Below, one piece after another: positions 37,930 to 51,089 of a DNA stretch of 64,000 nt (its first letter is position 1; each line of letters begins with the position of its first letter). Source of the stretch: Tupaia tana (taxonomy: Eukaryota; Chordata; Mammalia; Scandentia; Tupaiidae); contig JAKSZU010000277.1 in the NCBI GenBank assembly GCA_026018925.1, positions 183,430 to 247,429 on the forward strand, in the 5' to 3' direction. Position numbers and translations under genes: made by a program. Below the pieces are notes generated by a model that was not told the DNA's origin, made no database searches, and saw only the letters and a list, made by a program, of their open reading frames with translations.

Positions 37930-40900
37930 ATCTAGCTCCCAGTATACATGTGGAATCTTCTCAGAGAATGGCTCAACTCTCCTGCCTGGGAGAAAGGAGC
38001 AGAAGGGCTTATTAACAAAACAAAAGATGGAGCTGAGAGCCAGAGAGAAATTCTACCTTTAAAAATTCGTAAAAAGGAAAAATTACCAAAAAAAATGAGG
38101 AGACAGGAGCAGAGAGAGACAGAGACTTCAGAGACACAGAGACAGGGATAGAAGGCCAGAAGGGCTCCCTACCACACTAGCTTTGCTTGCTGGAGGCTGA
38201 ATTATGAGTAGAAAATCTTCATTTCGCCTGTGCCCTGAAATACCTAGTTCCCAGTATCCATGTGGAAAACTTCTATGAGAATGACTCAACTCACCTGCCT
38301 GGCAGAAAGGAGCAGAAGGGCTTATTAACAAAACAAAAGATGGAGCTGAGAGCCACAGAGAAATTCTACCTTTAAAAAAATCATAAAAAGGAAAAATTAC
38401 CAAAAAAAAATGAGGAGACAGGAGCAGAGAGAGACAGAGACCTCAGAGACAGAGAGACAGGGATAGAAGGCCAGAGGGGCTCCCTACCACACTAGCTTTG
38501 CTTGCTGGACGCTGAATTATGAGTAGAAAATCTTCATTTCGCCTGTGCCCTGAAATATCTAGTTCCCAGTATCCATGTGGAATCTTCTCAGAGAATGGCT
38601 CAACTCTCCTTCCTGGGAGAAAGGAGCAGAAGGGCTTATTAACAAAACAAAAGATGGAGCTGAGAGCCAGAGAGAAATTCTACCTTTAAAAAAATCGTAA
38701 AAAAGGAAAAATTACCAAAAAATTGAAGAGACAGGAGCAGAGAGAGACAGAGACCTCAGAGACACAGAGACAGGGATAGAAGGCCAGAGGGGCTCCCTAC
38801 CACACTAGCTTTGCTTGCTGGAGGCTGAATTATGAGTAGAAAATCTTCATTTCGCCTGTGCCCTGAAATATCTAGTTCCCAGTATCCATGTGGAATCTTT
38901 TCAGAGAATGGCTCAACTCTCCTGCCTGGGAGAAAGGAGCAGAAGGGCTTATTAACAAAACAAAAGATGGAGCTGAGAGTCAGAGAGAAATTCTACCTTT
39001 AAAAAAAATCGTAAAAAAGGAAAAATTACCAAAAAAAATGAGGAGACAGGAGCAGAGAGAGACAGAGCCCTCAGAGACACAGAGACAGGGATAGAAGGCC
39101 AGAGGGGCTCCCTACCACACTAGCTTTGCTTGCTGGAGGCTGAATTATGAGTAGAAAATCTTCATTTCGCCTGTGCCCTGAAATATCTAGTTCCCAGTAT
39201 CCATGTGGAATCTTCTCAGAGAATGGCTCAACTCTCCTGCCTGGGAGAAAGGAGCAGAAGGGCTTATTAACAAAACAAAAGATGGAGCTGAGAGCCAGAG
39301 AGAAATTCTACCTTTAAAAAAATCGTAAAAAGGAAAAATTACCAAAAAAAATGAGGAGACAGGAGCAGAGAGAGACAGAGACCTCAGAGACACAGAGACA
39401 GGGATAGAAGGCCAGAGGGGCTCCCTACCACACTAGCTTTGCTTGCTGGAGGCTGAATTATGAGTAGAAAATCTTCATTTCACCTGTGCCCTGAAATATC
39501 TAGTTCCCAGTATCCATGTGGAATCTTCTCAGAGAATGGCTCAACTCTCCTGCCTGGGAGAAAGGAGCAGAAGGGCTTATTAACAAAACAAAAGATGGAG
39601 CTGAGAGCCAGAGAGAAATTCTACCTTTAAAAAAATCGTAAAAAGGAAAACATTACCAAAAATAATGAGGAGACAGGAGCAGAGAGAGACAGAGACCTCA
39701 GAGACACAGAGACAGGGATAGAAGGCCAGAGGGGCTCCCTGCCACACTAGCTTTGCTTGCTGGAGGCTGAATTATGAGTAGAAAATCTTCATTTCGCCTG
39801 TGCCCTGAAATATCTAGTTCCCAGTATCCATGTGGAAACTTCTCAGAGAATGGCTCAACTCTCCTGCCTGGAAGAAAGGAGCAGAAGGGCTTATTAACAA
39901 AACAAAAGATGGAGCTGAGAGCCAGAGAGAAATTCTACCTTTAAAAAAATCGTAAAAAGGAAAACATTACCAAAAAATTGAAGAGACAGGAGCAGAGAGA
40001 GACAGAGACCTCAGAGACACAGAGACAGGGATAGAAGGCCAGAGGGGCTCCCTACCACACTAGCTTTGCTTGCCGGAGGCTGAATTATGAGTAGAAAATC
40101 TTCATTTCGCCTGTGCCCTGAAATATCTAGTTCCCAGTATCCATATGGAAACTTCTCAGAGAATGGCTCAACTCTCCTTCCTGGGAGAAAGGAGCAGAAG
40201 GGCTTATTAACAAAACAAAAGATGGAGCTGAGAGCCAGAGAGAAATTCTACCTTTAAAAAAATCGTAAAAAGGAAAAATTACCAAAAAAAATGAGGAGAC
40301 AGGAGCAGAGAGAGACAGAGACCTCAGAGACACAGAGACAGGGATAGAAGGCCAGAGGGGCTCCCTACCCCACTAGCTTTGCTTGCTGGAGGCTGAATTA
40401 TGAGTAGAAAATCTTCATTTCGCCTGTGCCCTGAAATATCTAGTTCCCAGTATCCATATGGAAACTTCTCAGAGAATGGCTCAACTCTCCTGCCTGGAGA
40501 GAAAGGAGCAGAAGGGCTTATTAACAAAACAAAAGATGGAGCTGAGAGCCAGAGAGAAATTCTACCTTTAAAAAAATCGTAAAAAGGGAAAATTACCAAA
40601 AAAATATGAGGAGACAGGAGCAGAGAGAGACAGAGACCTCAGAGACACAGAGACAGGGATAGAAGGCCAGAAGGGCTCCCTACCCACACTAGCTTTGCTT
40701 GCTGGAGGCTGAATTATGAGTAGAAAAATCTTCATTTCGCTTGTGCCCTGAAATATCTAGCTCCCAGTATCCATGTGGAATCTTCTCAGAGAATGGCTCA
40801 ACTCTCCTGCCTGGGAGAAAGGAGCAGAAGGGCTTATTAACAAAACAAAAGATGGAGCTGAGAGCCAGAGAGAAATTCTACCTTTAAAAAAATCGTAAAA

Positions 40901-41070
40901 TGGAAAAATTACCAAAAAAAATGAGGAGACAGGAGCAGAGAGAGACAGAGACCTCAGAGACACAGAGACAGGGATAGAAGGCCAGAGGGGCTCCCTACCA
41001 CACGAGCTTTGCTTACTGGAGGCTGAATTATGAGTAGAAAATCTTCATTTCGCCTGTGCCCTGAAATATC
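37930..41070. repeat. Block E, copy 1 (10 monomers, about 3.14 kb)
   Basis: The block starts with TAGCTCCCAGTATACATGTG (37,933). It is followed in order by AACTTCTATGAGAATGACTC, a TTCCTGGGAG monomer with AAATTGAAGAG, an ATCTTTTCAG monomer with GAGAGTCAGAG and GAGCCCTCAG, a canonical monomer, a TTTCACC monomer, an AACTTCTCAG monomer and CCATATGG monomers. The same order returns twice downstream. Confidence 0.85.
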
Positions 41071-43886
41071 TAGCTCCCAGTATACATGTGGAATCTTCTC
41101 AGAGAATGGCTCAACTCTCCTGCCTGGGAGAAAGGAGCAGAAGGGCTTATTAACAAAACAAAAGATGGAGCTGAGAGCCAGAGAGAAATTCTACCTTTAA
41201 AAAATCGTAAAAAGGAAAAATTACCAAAAAAAATGAGGAGACAGGAGCAGAGAGAGACAGAGACTTCAGAGACACAGAGACAGGGATAGAAGGCCAGAAG
41301 GGCTCCCTACCACACTAGCTTTGCTTGCTGGAGGCTGAATTATGAGTAGAAAATCTTCATTTCGCCTGTGCCCTGAAATACCTAGTTCCCAGTATCCATG
41401 TGGAAACTTCTATGAGAATGACTCAACTCACCTGCCTGGCAGAAAGGAGCAGAAGGGCTTATTAACAAAACAAAAGATGGAGCTGAGAGCCAGAGAGAAA
41501 TTCTACCTTTAAAAAAATCATAAAAAGGAAAAATTACCAAAAAAAAGGAGGAGACAGGAGCAGAGAGAGACAGAGACCTCAGAGACAGAGAGACAGGGAT
41601 AGAAGGCCAGAGGGGCTCCCTACCACACTAGCTTTGCTTGCTGGAGGCTGAATTATGAGTAGAAAATCTTCATTTCGCCTGTGCCCTGAAATATCTAGTT
41701 CCCAGTATCCATGTGGAATCTTCTCAGAGAATGGCTCAACTCTCCTTCCTGGGAGAAAGGAGCAGAAGGGCTTATTAACAAAACAAAAGATGGAGCTGAG
41801 AGCCAGAGAGAAATTCTACCTTTAAAAAAATCGTAAAAAGGAAAAATTACCAAAAAATTGAAGAGACAGGAGCAGAGAGAGACAGAGACCTCAGAGACAC
41901 AGAGACAGGGATAGAAGGCCAGAGGGGCTCCCTACCACACTAGCTTTGCTTGCTGGAGGCTGAATTATGAGTAGAAAATCTTCATTTCGCCTGTGCCCTG
42001 AAATATCTAGTTCCCAGTATCCATGTGGAATCTTTTCAGAGAATGGCTCAACTCTCCTGCCTGGGAGAAAGGAGCAGAAGGGCTTATTAACAAAACAAAA
42101 GATGGAGCTGAGAGTCAGAGAGAAATTCTACCTTTAAAAAAATCGTAAAAAGGAAAAATTACCAAAAAAAATGAGGAGACAGGAGCAGAGAGAGACAGAG
42201 CCCTCAGAGACACAGAGACAGGGATAGAAGGCCAGAGGGGCTCCCTACCACACTAGCTTTGCTTGCTGGAGGCTGAATTATGAGTAGAAAATCTTCATTT
42301 CGCCTGTGCCCTGAAATATCTAGTTCCCAGTATCCATGTGGAATCTTCTCAGAGAATGGCTCAACTCTCCTGCCTGGGAGAAAGGAGCAGAAGGGCTTAT
42401 TAACAAAACAAAAGATGGAGCTGAGAGCCAGAGAGAAATTCTACCTTTAAAAAAATCGTAAAAAGGAAAAATTACCAAAAAAAATGAGGAGACAGGAGCA
42501 GAGAGAGACAGAGACCTCAGAGACACAGAGACAGGGATAGAAGGCCAGAGGGGCTCCCTACCACACTAGCTTTGCTTGCTGGAGGCTGAATTATGAGTAG
42601 AAAATCTTCATTTCACCTGTGCCCTGAAATATCTAGTTCCCAGTATCCATGTGGAATCTTCTCAGAGAATGGCTCAACTCTCCTGCCTGGGAGAAAGGAG
42701 CAGAAGGGCTTATTAACAAAACAAAAGATGGAGCTGAGAGCCAGAGAGAAATTCTACCTTTAAAAAAATCGTAAAAAGGAAAACATTACCAAAAATAATG
42801 AGGAGACAGGAGCAGAGAGAGACAGAGACCTCAGAGACACAGAGACAGGGATAGAAGGCCAGAGGGGCTCCCTGCCACACTAGCTTTGCTTGCTGGAGGC
42901 TGAATTATGAGTAGAAAATCTTCATTTCGCCTGTGCCCTGAAATATCTAGTTCCCAGTATCCATGTGGAAACTTCTCAGAGAATGGCTCAACTCTCCTGC
43001 CTGGAAGAAAGGAGCAGAAGGGCTTATTAACAAAACAAAAGATGGAGCTGAGAGCCAGAGAGAAATTCTACCTTTAAAAAAATCGTAAAAAGGAAAACAT
43101 TACCAAAAAATTGAAGAGACAGGAGCAGAGAGAGACAGAGACCTCAGAGACACAGAGACAGGGATAGAAGGCCAGAGGGGCTCCCTACCACACTAGCTTT
43201 GCTTGCTGGAGGCTGAATTATGAGTAGAAAATCTTCATTTCGCCTGTGCCCTGAAATATCTAGTTCCCAGTATCCATATGGAAACTTCTCAGAGAATGGC
43301 TCAACTCTCCTTCCTGGGAGAAAGGAGCAGAAGGGCTTATTAACAAAACAAAAGATGGAGCTGAGAGCCAGAGAGAAATTCTACCTTTAAAAAAATCGTA
43401 AAAAGGAAAAATTACCAAAAAAAATGAGGAGACAGGAGCAGAGAGAGACAGAGACCTCAGAGACACAGAGACAGGGATAGAAGGCCAGAGGGGCTCCCTA
43501 CCCCACTAGCTTTGCTTGCTGGAGGCTGAATTATGAGTAGAAAATCTTCATTTCGCCTGTGCCCTGAAATATCTAGTTCCCAGTATCCATATGGAAACTT
43601 CTCAGAGAATGGCTCAACTCTCCTGCCTGGGAGAAAGGAGCAGAAGGGCTTATTAACAAAACAAAAGATGGAGCTGAGAGCCAGAGAGAAATTCTACCTT
43701 TAAAAAAATCGTAAAAAGGAAAAATTACCAAAAAAAATGAGGAGACAGGAGCAGAGAGAGACAGAGACCTCAGAGACACAGAGACAGGGATAGAAGGCCA
43801 GAGGGGCTCCCTACCACACGAGCTTTGCTTACTGGAGGCTGAATTATGAGTAGAAAATCTTCATTTCGCCTGTGCCCTGAAATATC
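41071..43886. repeat. Block E, copy 2 (9 monomers, about 2.82 kb)
   Basis: This is the second tandem copy of the block that starts at 37.9 kb, with the same ordered subtype markers. It is one monomer shorter than copy 1: near its right end the TAGCTCCCAGTATCCATG monomer seen at 40,757 is missing, and the CCATATGG monomer leads directly into the next CAGTATACATG monomer. Confidence 0.85.
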
Positions 43887-46640
43887 TAGCTCCCAGTATA
43901 CATGTGGAATCTTCTCAGAGAATGGCTCAACTCTCCTGCCTGGGAGAAAGGAGCAGAAGGGCTTATTAACAAAACAAAAGATGGAGCTGAGAGCCAGAGA
44001 GAAATTCTACCTTTAAAAAATCGTAAAAAGGAAAAATTACCAAAAAAAATGAGGAGACAGGAGCAGAGAGAGACAGAGACTTCAGAGACACAGAGACAGG
44101 GATAGAAGGCCAGAAGGGCTCCCTACCACACTAGCTTTGCTTGCTGGAGGCTGAATTATGAGTAGAAAATCTTCATTTCGCCTGTGCCCTGAAATACCTA
44201 GTTCCCAGTATCCATGTGGAAACTTCTATGAGAATGACTCAACTCACCTGCCTGGCAGAAAGGAGCAGAAGGGCTTATTAACAAAACAAAAGATGGAGCT
44301 GAGAGCCAGAGAGAAATTCTACCTTTAAAAAAATCATAAAAAGGAAAAATTACCAAAAAAAAGGAGGAGACAGGAGCAGAGAGAGACAGAGACCTCAGAG
44401 ACAGAGAGACAGGGATAGAAGGCCAGAGGGGCTCCCTACCACACTAGCTTTGCTTGCTGGACGCTGAATTATGAGTAGAAAATCTTCATTTCGCCTGTGC
44501 CCTGAAATATCTAGTTCCCAGTATCCATGTGGAATCTTCTCAGAGAATGGCTCAACTCTCCTTCCTGGGAGAAAGGAGCAGAAGGGCTTATTAACAAAAC
44601 AAAAGATGGAGCTGAGAGCCAGAGAGAAATTCTACCTTTAAAAAAATCGTAAAAAGGAAAAATTACCAAAAAATTGAAGAGACAGGAGCAGAGAGAGACA
44701 GAGACCTCAGAGACACAGAGACAGGGATAGAAGGCCAGAGGGGCTCCCTACCACACTAGCTTTGCTTGCTGGAGGCTGAATTATGAGTAGAAAATCTTCA
44801 TTTCGCCTGTGCCCTGAAATATCTAGTTCCCAGTATCCATGTGGAATCTTTTCAGAGAATGGCTCAACTCTCCTGCCTGGGAGAAAGGAGCAGAAGGGCT
44901 TATTAACAAACAAAAGATGGAGCTGAGAGTCAGAGAGAAATTCTACCTTTAAAAAAATCGTAAAAAGGAAAAATTACCAAAAAAAATGAGGAGACAGGAG
45001 CAGAGAGAGACAGAGCCCTCAGAGACACAGAGACAGGGATAGAAGGCCAGAGGGGGCTCCCTACCACACTAGCTTTGCTTGCTGGAGGCTGAATTATGAG
45101 TAGAAAATCTTCATTTCGCCTGTGCCCTGAAATATCTAGTTCCCAGTATCCATGTGGAATCTTCTCAGAGAATGGCTCAACTCTCCTGCCTGGGAGAAAG
45201 GAGCAGAAGGGCTTATTAACAAAACAAAAGATGGAGCTGAGAGCCAGAGAGAAATTCTACCTTTAAAAAAATCGTAAAAAGGAAAAATTACCAAAAAAAA
45301 TGAGGAGACAGGAGCAGAGAGAGACAGAGACCTCAGAGACACAGAGACAGGGATAGAAGGCCAGAGGGGCTCCCTACCACACTACCTTTGCTTGCTGGAG
45401 GCTGAATTATGAGTAGAAAATCTTCATTTCACCTGTGCCCTGAAATATCTAGTTCCCAGTATCCATGTGGAATCTTCTCAGAGAATGGCTCAACTCTCCT
45501 GCCTGGGAGAAAGGAGCAGAAGGGCTTATTAACAAAACAAAAGATGGAGCTGAGAGCCAGAGAGAAATTCTACCTTTAAAAAAATCGTAAAAAGGAAAAC
45601 ATTACCAAAAATAATGAGGAGACAGGAGCAGAGAGAGACAGAGACCTCAGAGACACAGAGACAGGGATAGAAGGCCAGAGGGGCTCCCTACCACACTAGC
45701 TTTGCTTGCTGGAGGCAGAATTATGAGTAGAAAATCTTCATTTCGCCTGTGCCCTGAAATATCTAGTTCCCAGTATCCATGTGGAAACTTCTCAGAGAAT
45801 GGCTCAACTCTCCTGCCTGGAAGAAAGGAGCAGAAGGGCTTATTAACAAAACAAAAGATGGAGCTGAGAGCCAGAGAGAAATTCTACCTTTAAAAAAATC
45901 GTAAAAAGGAAAACATTACCAAAAAATTGAAGAGACAGGAGCAGAGAGAGACAGAGACCTCAGAGACACAGAGACAGGGATAGAAGGCCAGAGGGGCTCC
46001 CTACCACACTAGCTTTGCTTGCTGGAGGCTGAATTATGAGTAGAAAATCTTCATTTCGCCTGTGCCCTGAAATATCTAGTTCCCAGTATCCATATGGAAA
46101 CTTCTCAGAGAATGGCTCAACTCTCCTTCCTGGGAGAAAGGAGCAGAAGGGCTTATTAACAAAACAAAAGATGGAGCTGAGAGCCAGAGAGAAATTCTAC
46201 CTTTAAAAAAATCGTAAAAAGGAAAAATTACCAAAAAAAATGAGGAGACAGGAGCAGAGAGAGGACAGAGACCTCAGAGGACACAGAGACAGGGATAGAA
46301 GGCCAGAGGGGCTCCCTACCCCACTAGCTTTGCTTGCTGGAGGCTGAATTATGAGTAGAAAATCTTTCATTTCGCCTGTGCCCTGAAATATCTAGCTCCC
46401 AGTATCCATGTGGAATCTTCTCAGAGAATGGCTCAACTCTCCTGCCTGGGAGAAAGGAGCAGAAGGGCTTATTAACAAAACAAAAGATGGAGCTGAGAGC
46501 GAGAGAGAAATTCTACCTTTAAAAAAATCGAAAAAAAGGAAAAATTACCAAAAAAAATGAGGAGACAGGAGCAGAGAGAGACAGAGACCTCAGAGACACA
46601 GAGACAGGGGATAGAAGGCCAGAGGGGCTCCCTACCACAC
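43887..46640. repeat. Block E, copy 3
   Basis: This is the third tandem copy, offset 2,816-2,820 bp from copy 2. It retains the TAGCTCCCAGTATCCATG monomer (about 46,392) that copy 2 lacks. Small 1-bp indels (GAGAGGACAG and GAGGACAC near 46,260-46,280) are private to it. The order breaks down after about 46,640. Confidence 0.8.
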
Positions 46641-47969
46641 TAGCTTTGCTTGCTGGAGGCTGAATTATGAGTAGAAAATCTTCATTTCGCCTGTGCCCTG
46701 AAATATCTAGTTCCCAGTATCCATGTGGAATCTTCTCAGAGAATGGCTCAACTCTCCTGCCTGGGAGAAAGGAGCAGAAGGGCTTATTAACAAAACAAAA
46801 GATGGAGCTGAGAGCAGAGAGAAATTCTACCTTTAAAAAAATCGTAAAAAGGAAAAATTTCCAAAAAAATGAGGAGACAGGAGCAGAGAGAGACAGAGAC
46901 CTCAGAGACAGAGAGACAGGGATAGAAGGCCAGAGGGGCTCCCTACCACACTAGCTTTGCTTACTGGAGGCTGAATTATGAGTAGAAAATCTTCATTTTG
47001 CCTGTGCCCTGAAATATCTAGCTCCCTGTATACATGTGGAATCTTCTCAGAGAATGGCTCAACTCTCCTGCCTGGGAGAAAGGAGCAGAAGGGCTTATTA
47101 ACAAAACAAAAGATGGAGCTGAGAGCCAGAGAGAAATTCTACCTTTAAAAAAATCGTAAAAAGGAAAAATTACCAAAAAAAATGAGGAGACAGGAGCAGA
47201 GAGAGACAGAGACTTCAGAGACACAGAGACAGGGATAGAAGGCCAGAAGGGCTCCCTACCACACTAGCTTTGCTTGCTGGAGGCTGAATTATGAGTAGAA
47301 AATCTTCATTTCGCCTGTGCCCTGAAATACCTAGTTCCCAGTATCCATGTGGAATCTTCTATGAGAATGACTCAACTCACCTGCCTGGGAGAAAGGAGCA
47401 GAAGGGCTTATTAACAAAACAAAAGATGGAGCTGAGAGCCAGAGAGAAATTCTACCTTTAAAAAAATCATAAAAAGGAAAAATTACCAAAAAAAATGAGG
47501 AGACAGGAGCAGAGAGAGACAGAGACCTCAGAGACACAGAGACAGGGATAGAAGGCCAGAGGGGCTCCCTACCACACTAGCTTTGCTTGCTGGACGCTGA
47601 ATTATGAGTAGAAAATCTTCATTTCGCCTCTGCCCTGAAATATCTAGTTCCCAGTATCCATGTGGAATCTTCTCAGAGAATGGCTCAACTCTCCTGCCTG
47701 GGAGAAAGGAGCAGAAGGGCTTATTAACAAAACAAAAGATGGAGCTGAGAGCCAGAGAGAAATTCTACTTTTAAAAAATCGTAAAAAGGAAAAATTACCA
47801 AAAAAAATGAGGAGACAGGAGCAGAGAGAGACAGAGACCTCAGAGACACAGAGACAGGGATAGAAGGCCAGAGGGGCTCCCTACCACACTAGCTTTGCTT
47901 GCTGGAGGCTGAATTATGAGTAGAAAATCTTCATTTCGCCTGTGCCCTGAAATATCTAGTTCCCAGTAT

Positions 47970-48810
47970 CCATGTGGAATCTTTTCAGAGAATGGCTCAA
48001 CTCTCCTGCCTGGGAGAAAGGAGCAGAAGGGCTTATTAACAAAACAAAAGATGGAGCTGAGAGCCAGAGAGAAATTCTACCTTTAAAAAAATCGTAAAAA
48101 GGAAAAATTAACAAAAAAAATGAGGAGACAGGAGCAGAGAGAGACAGAGCCCTCAGAGACACAGAGACAGGGATAGAAGGCCAGAGGGGCTCCCTACCAC
48201 ACTAGCTTTGCTTGCTGGAGGCTGAATTATGAGTAGAAAATCTTCATTTCGCCTTTGCCCTGAAATATCTATTTCCCAGTATCCATGTGGAATCTTCTCA
48301 GAGAATGGCTCAACTCTCCTGCCTGGGAGAAAGGAGCAGAAGGGCTTATTAACAAAACAAAAGATGGAGCTGAGAGCCAGAGAGAAATTCTACCTTTAAA
48401 AAAATCGTAAAAAGGAAAAATTACCAAAAGAAATGAGGAGACAGGAGCAGAGAGAGACAGAGACCTCAGAGACACAGAGACAGGGATAGAAGGCCAGAGG
48501 GGCCCCCTACCACACTAGCTTTGCTTGCTGGGAGGCTGAATTATGAGTAGAAAATCTTCATTTCGCCTGTGCCCTGAAATATCTTGTTCCCCGTATCCGT
48601 GTGCAATCTTCTCAGAGAATGGCTCAACTCTCCTGCCTGGGAGAAAGGAGCAGAAGGGCTTATTAACAAAACAAAAGATGGAGCTGAGAGCCAGAGAGAA
48701 ATTCTACCTTTAAAAAAATCGTAAAAAGGAAAAATTACCAAAAAAAATGAGGACACAGGAGCAGAGAGAGACAGAGACCTCAGAGACACAGAGACAGGGA
48801 TAGAAGGACA
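47970..48810. repeat. Satellite block F, copy 2
   Basis: This is the partner of the 26.0-26.9 kb block. The CCCCGTATCCGTGTGCAATC form also recurs alone at about 50,160 and 50,470, showing further local spread near the right end of the array. Confidence 0.78.
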
Positions 48811-50908
48811 GAGGGGCTCCCTACCACACTAGCTTTGCTTTCTGGAGGCTGAATTATGAGTAGAAAATCTTCATTTCGCCTGTGCCCTGAAATGTCTAGT
48901 TCCCAGTATCCGTGTGGAATCTTCTCAGAGAATGGCTCAACTCTCCTGCCTGGGAGAAAGGAGCAGAAGGGCTTATTAACAAAACAAAAGATGGAGCTGA
49001 GAGCCAGAGAGAAATTCTACCTTTAAAAAAAATCATAAAAAGGAAAAATTACCAAAAAAAAAATGAGGAGACAGGAGCAGAGAGAGACAGAGCCCTCAGA
49101 GACACAGAGACAGGGATAGAAGGCCAGAGGGGCTCCCTACCACACTAGCTTTGCTTGCTGGAGGCTGAATTATGATTAGAAAATCTTCATTTCGCCTGTG
49201 CCCTGAAATATCTAGTTCCCAGTATCCGTGCGGAAACTTCTCAGAGAATGGCTCAACTCTCCTGCCTGGGAGAAAGGAGCAGAAGGGATTATTAACAAAA
49301 CAAAAGATGGAGCTGAGAGCCAGAGAGAAATTCTACCTTTAAAAAAATCGAAAAAAGAAAAATTAACAAAATAAATGAGGAGACAGGAGCAGAGAGAGAC
49401 AGAGACCTCAGAGACACAGACAGGGATAGAAGGCCAGAGGGGCTCCCTACCACACTAGCTTTGATTGCTGGAGGCTGAATTATGAGTAGAAAATCTTCAT
49501 TTCGCCTGTGCCCTTAAATATCTAGTTCCCAGTATCCATGTGGAAACTTCTCAGAGAATGGCTCAACTCTCCTGCCTGGGAAAAAAAGGAGCAGAAGGGC
49601 TTATTAACAAAACAAAAGATGGAGCTGACAGCCAGAGAGAAATTCTACCTTTAAAAAAATCGTAAAAAAGGAAAAATTTCCAAAAAATATGAGGAGACAG
49701 GAGCAGAGAGAGACAGAGACCTCAGAGACACAGAGACAGGGATAGAAGGCCAGAGGGGCTCCCTACCACACTAGCTTTGCTTGCTGGAGGCTGAATTATG
49801 AGTAGAAAATCTTCATTTCGCCTGTGCCCTGAAATATCTAGTTCCCAGTATCCATGTGGAATCTTCTCAGAGAATGGCTCAACTCTCCTGCCTGGGAGAA
49901 AGGAGCAGAAGGGCTTATTAACAAAACAAAAGATGGAGCTGAGAGCCAGAGAGAAATTCTACCTTTAAAAAAATCGTAAAAAGGAAAAATTACCAAAAAA
50001 AATGAGGAGACAGGAGCAGAGAGAGACAGAGCCCTCAGAGACACAGAGACAGGGATAGAAGGCCAGAGGGGCTCCCTACCACACTAGCTTTGCTTGCTGG
50101 AGGCTGAATTATGAGTAGAAAATCTTCATTTCGCCTGTGCCCTGAAATATCTAGTTCCCCGTATCCGTGTGCAATCTTCTCAGAGAATGGCTCAACTCTC
50201 CTGCCTGGGAGAAAGGAGCAGAAGGGCTTATTAACAAAACAAAAGATGGAGCTGAAAGCCAGAGAGAAATTCTACCTTTAAAAAAATCGTAAAAAGGAAA
50301 AATTACCAAAAGAAATGAGGAGACAGGAGCAGAGAGAGACAGAGACCTCAGAGACACAGAGACAGGGATAGAAGGCCAGAGGGGCTCCCTACCACACTAG
50401 CTTTGCTTGCTGGAGGCTGAATTATGAGTAGAAAATCTTCATTTCGCCTGTGCCCTGAAATATCTAGTTTCCCGTATCCGTGTGCAATCTTCTCAGAGAA
50501 TGGCTCAACTCTCCTGCCTGGGAGAAAGGAGCGGAAGGGCTTATTAACAAAACAAAAGATGGAGCTGAGAGCCAGAGAGAAATTCTACCTTTAAAAAAAT
50601 CGTAAAAAGGAAAAATTACCAAAAAAATGAGGAGACAGGAGCAGAGAGAGACAGAGACCTCAGAGACACAGAGACAGGGATAGAAGGCCAGAGGGGCTCC
50701 CTACCACACTAGCTTTGCTTGCTGGAGGCTGAATTATGAGTAGAAGATCTTCATTTCGCCTGTGCCCTGAAATATCTAGTTCCCAGTATCTGTGTGGAAT
50801 CTTCTTAGAGAATGGCTCAACTCTCCTGCCTGGGAGAAAGGAGCAGAAGGGCTTATTAACAAAACAAAAGATGGAGCTGGGAGCCAGAGAGAAATTCTAC
50901 CTTTAAAA

Positions 50909-51089
50909 ACCCTCAATATCCCTCAACAGACAGCTTTCTACTTTGAGGTCAAATACTACTGTTTATGCTACTTATATGATAAAAGCATACATGTGAAAAT
51001 GTAGCATACTTAATAAAGCAACATATTGTAAAGGTCTGATTTAGAAAATACATTTTGAGAATGGTGATTTTTAAAAAAAATGTGGAAAG
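50909..51089. other. AT-rich junction between satellite and NUMT region
   Basis: The satellite stops at CTTTAAAA and unrelated AT-rich sequence follows. I see no gene, no repeat family and no duplicated ends here. Confidence 0.6.

Larger units (their letters stand above)
15503..50908. repeat. 313-bp satellite array, right part
   Basis: This is the same satellite resuming after the 2.8 kb insertion, with the same orientation and phase. It runs uninterrupted to 50,908, where the last monomer stops inside CTTTAAAA and unique AT-rich sequence begins. Without the insertion the two parts total about 48.1 kb, or about 154 monomers. A recurrent subtype is 1 bp shorter (GAGAAAGAGCAG for GAGAAAGGAGCAG) and carries CCGTGTGGAAAATTC (for example near 16,010, 22,270, 23,210, 31,050 and 33,550). 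Another subtype has AAAATTTCC in place of AAAATTACC. These markers reveal the higher-order blocks listed separately. Confidence 0.97.

Noticed and set aside
338-50357. More than a hundred open frames of 60-110 codons recurring every 313 bp on both strands (the MSLRSLSLSAPVSS-type frame on minus and the MWNLLREWLNSPAWEK-type frame on plus).
   Set aside because: They are one satellite monomer read repeatedly. Frames exist on both strands of the same bases, indels break them freely, and 313 is not a multiple of 3. There is no sign of selection for coding.
1-50908. CRISPR-like regular repeats.
   Set aside because: The repeats are contiguous 313-bp units without unique spacers, in a mammalian context.
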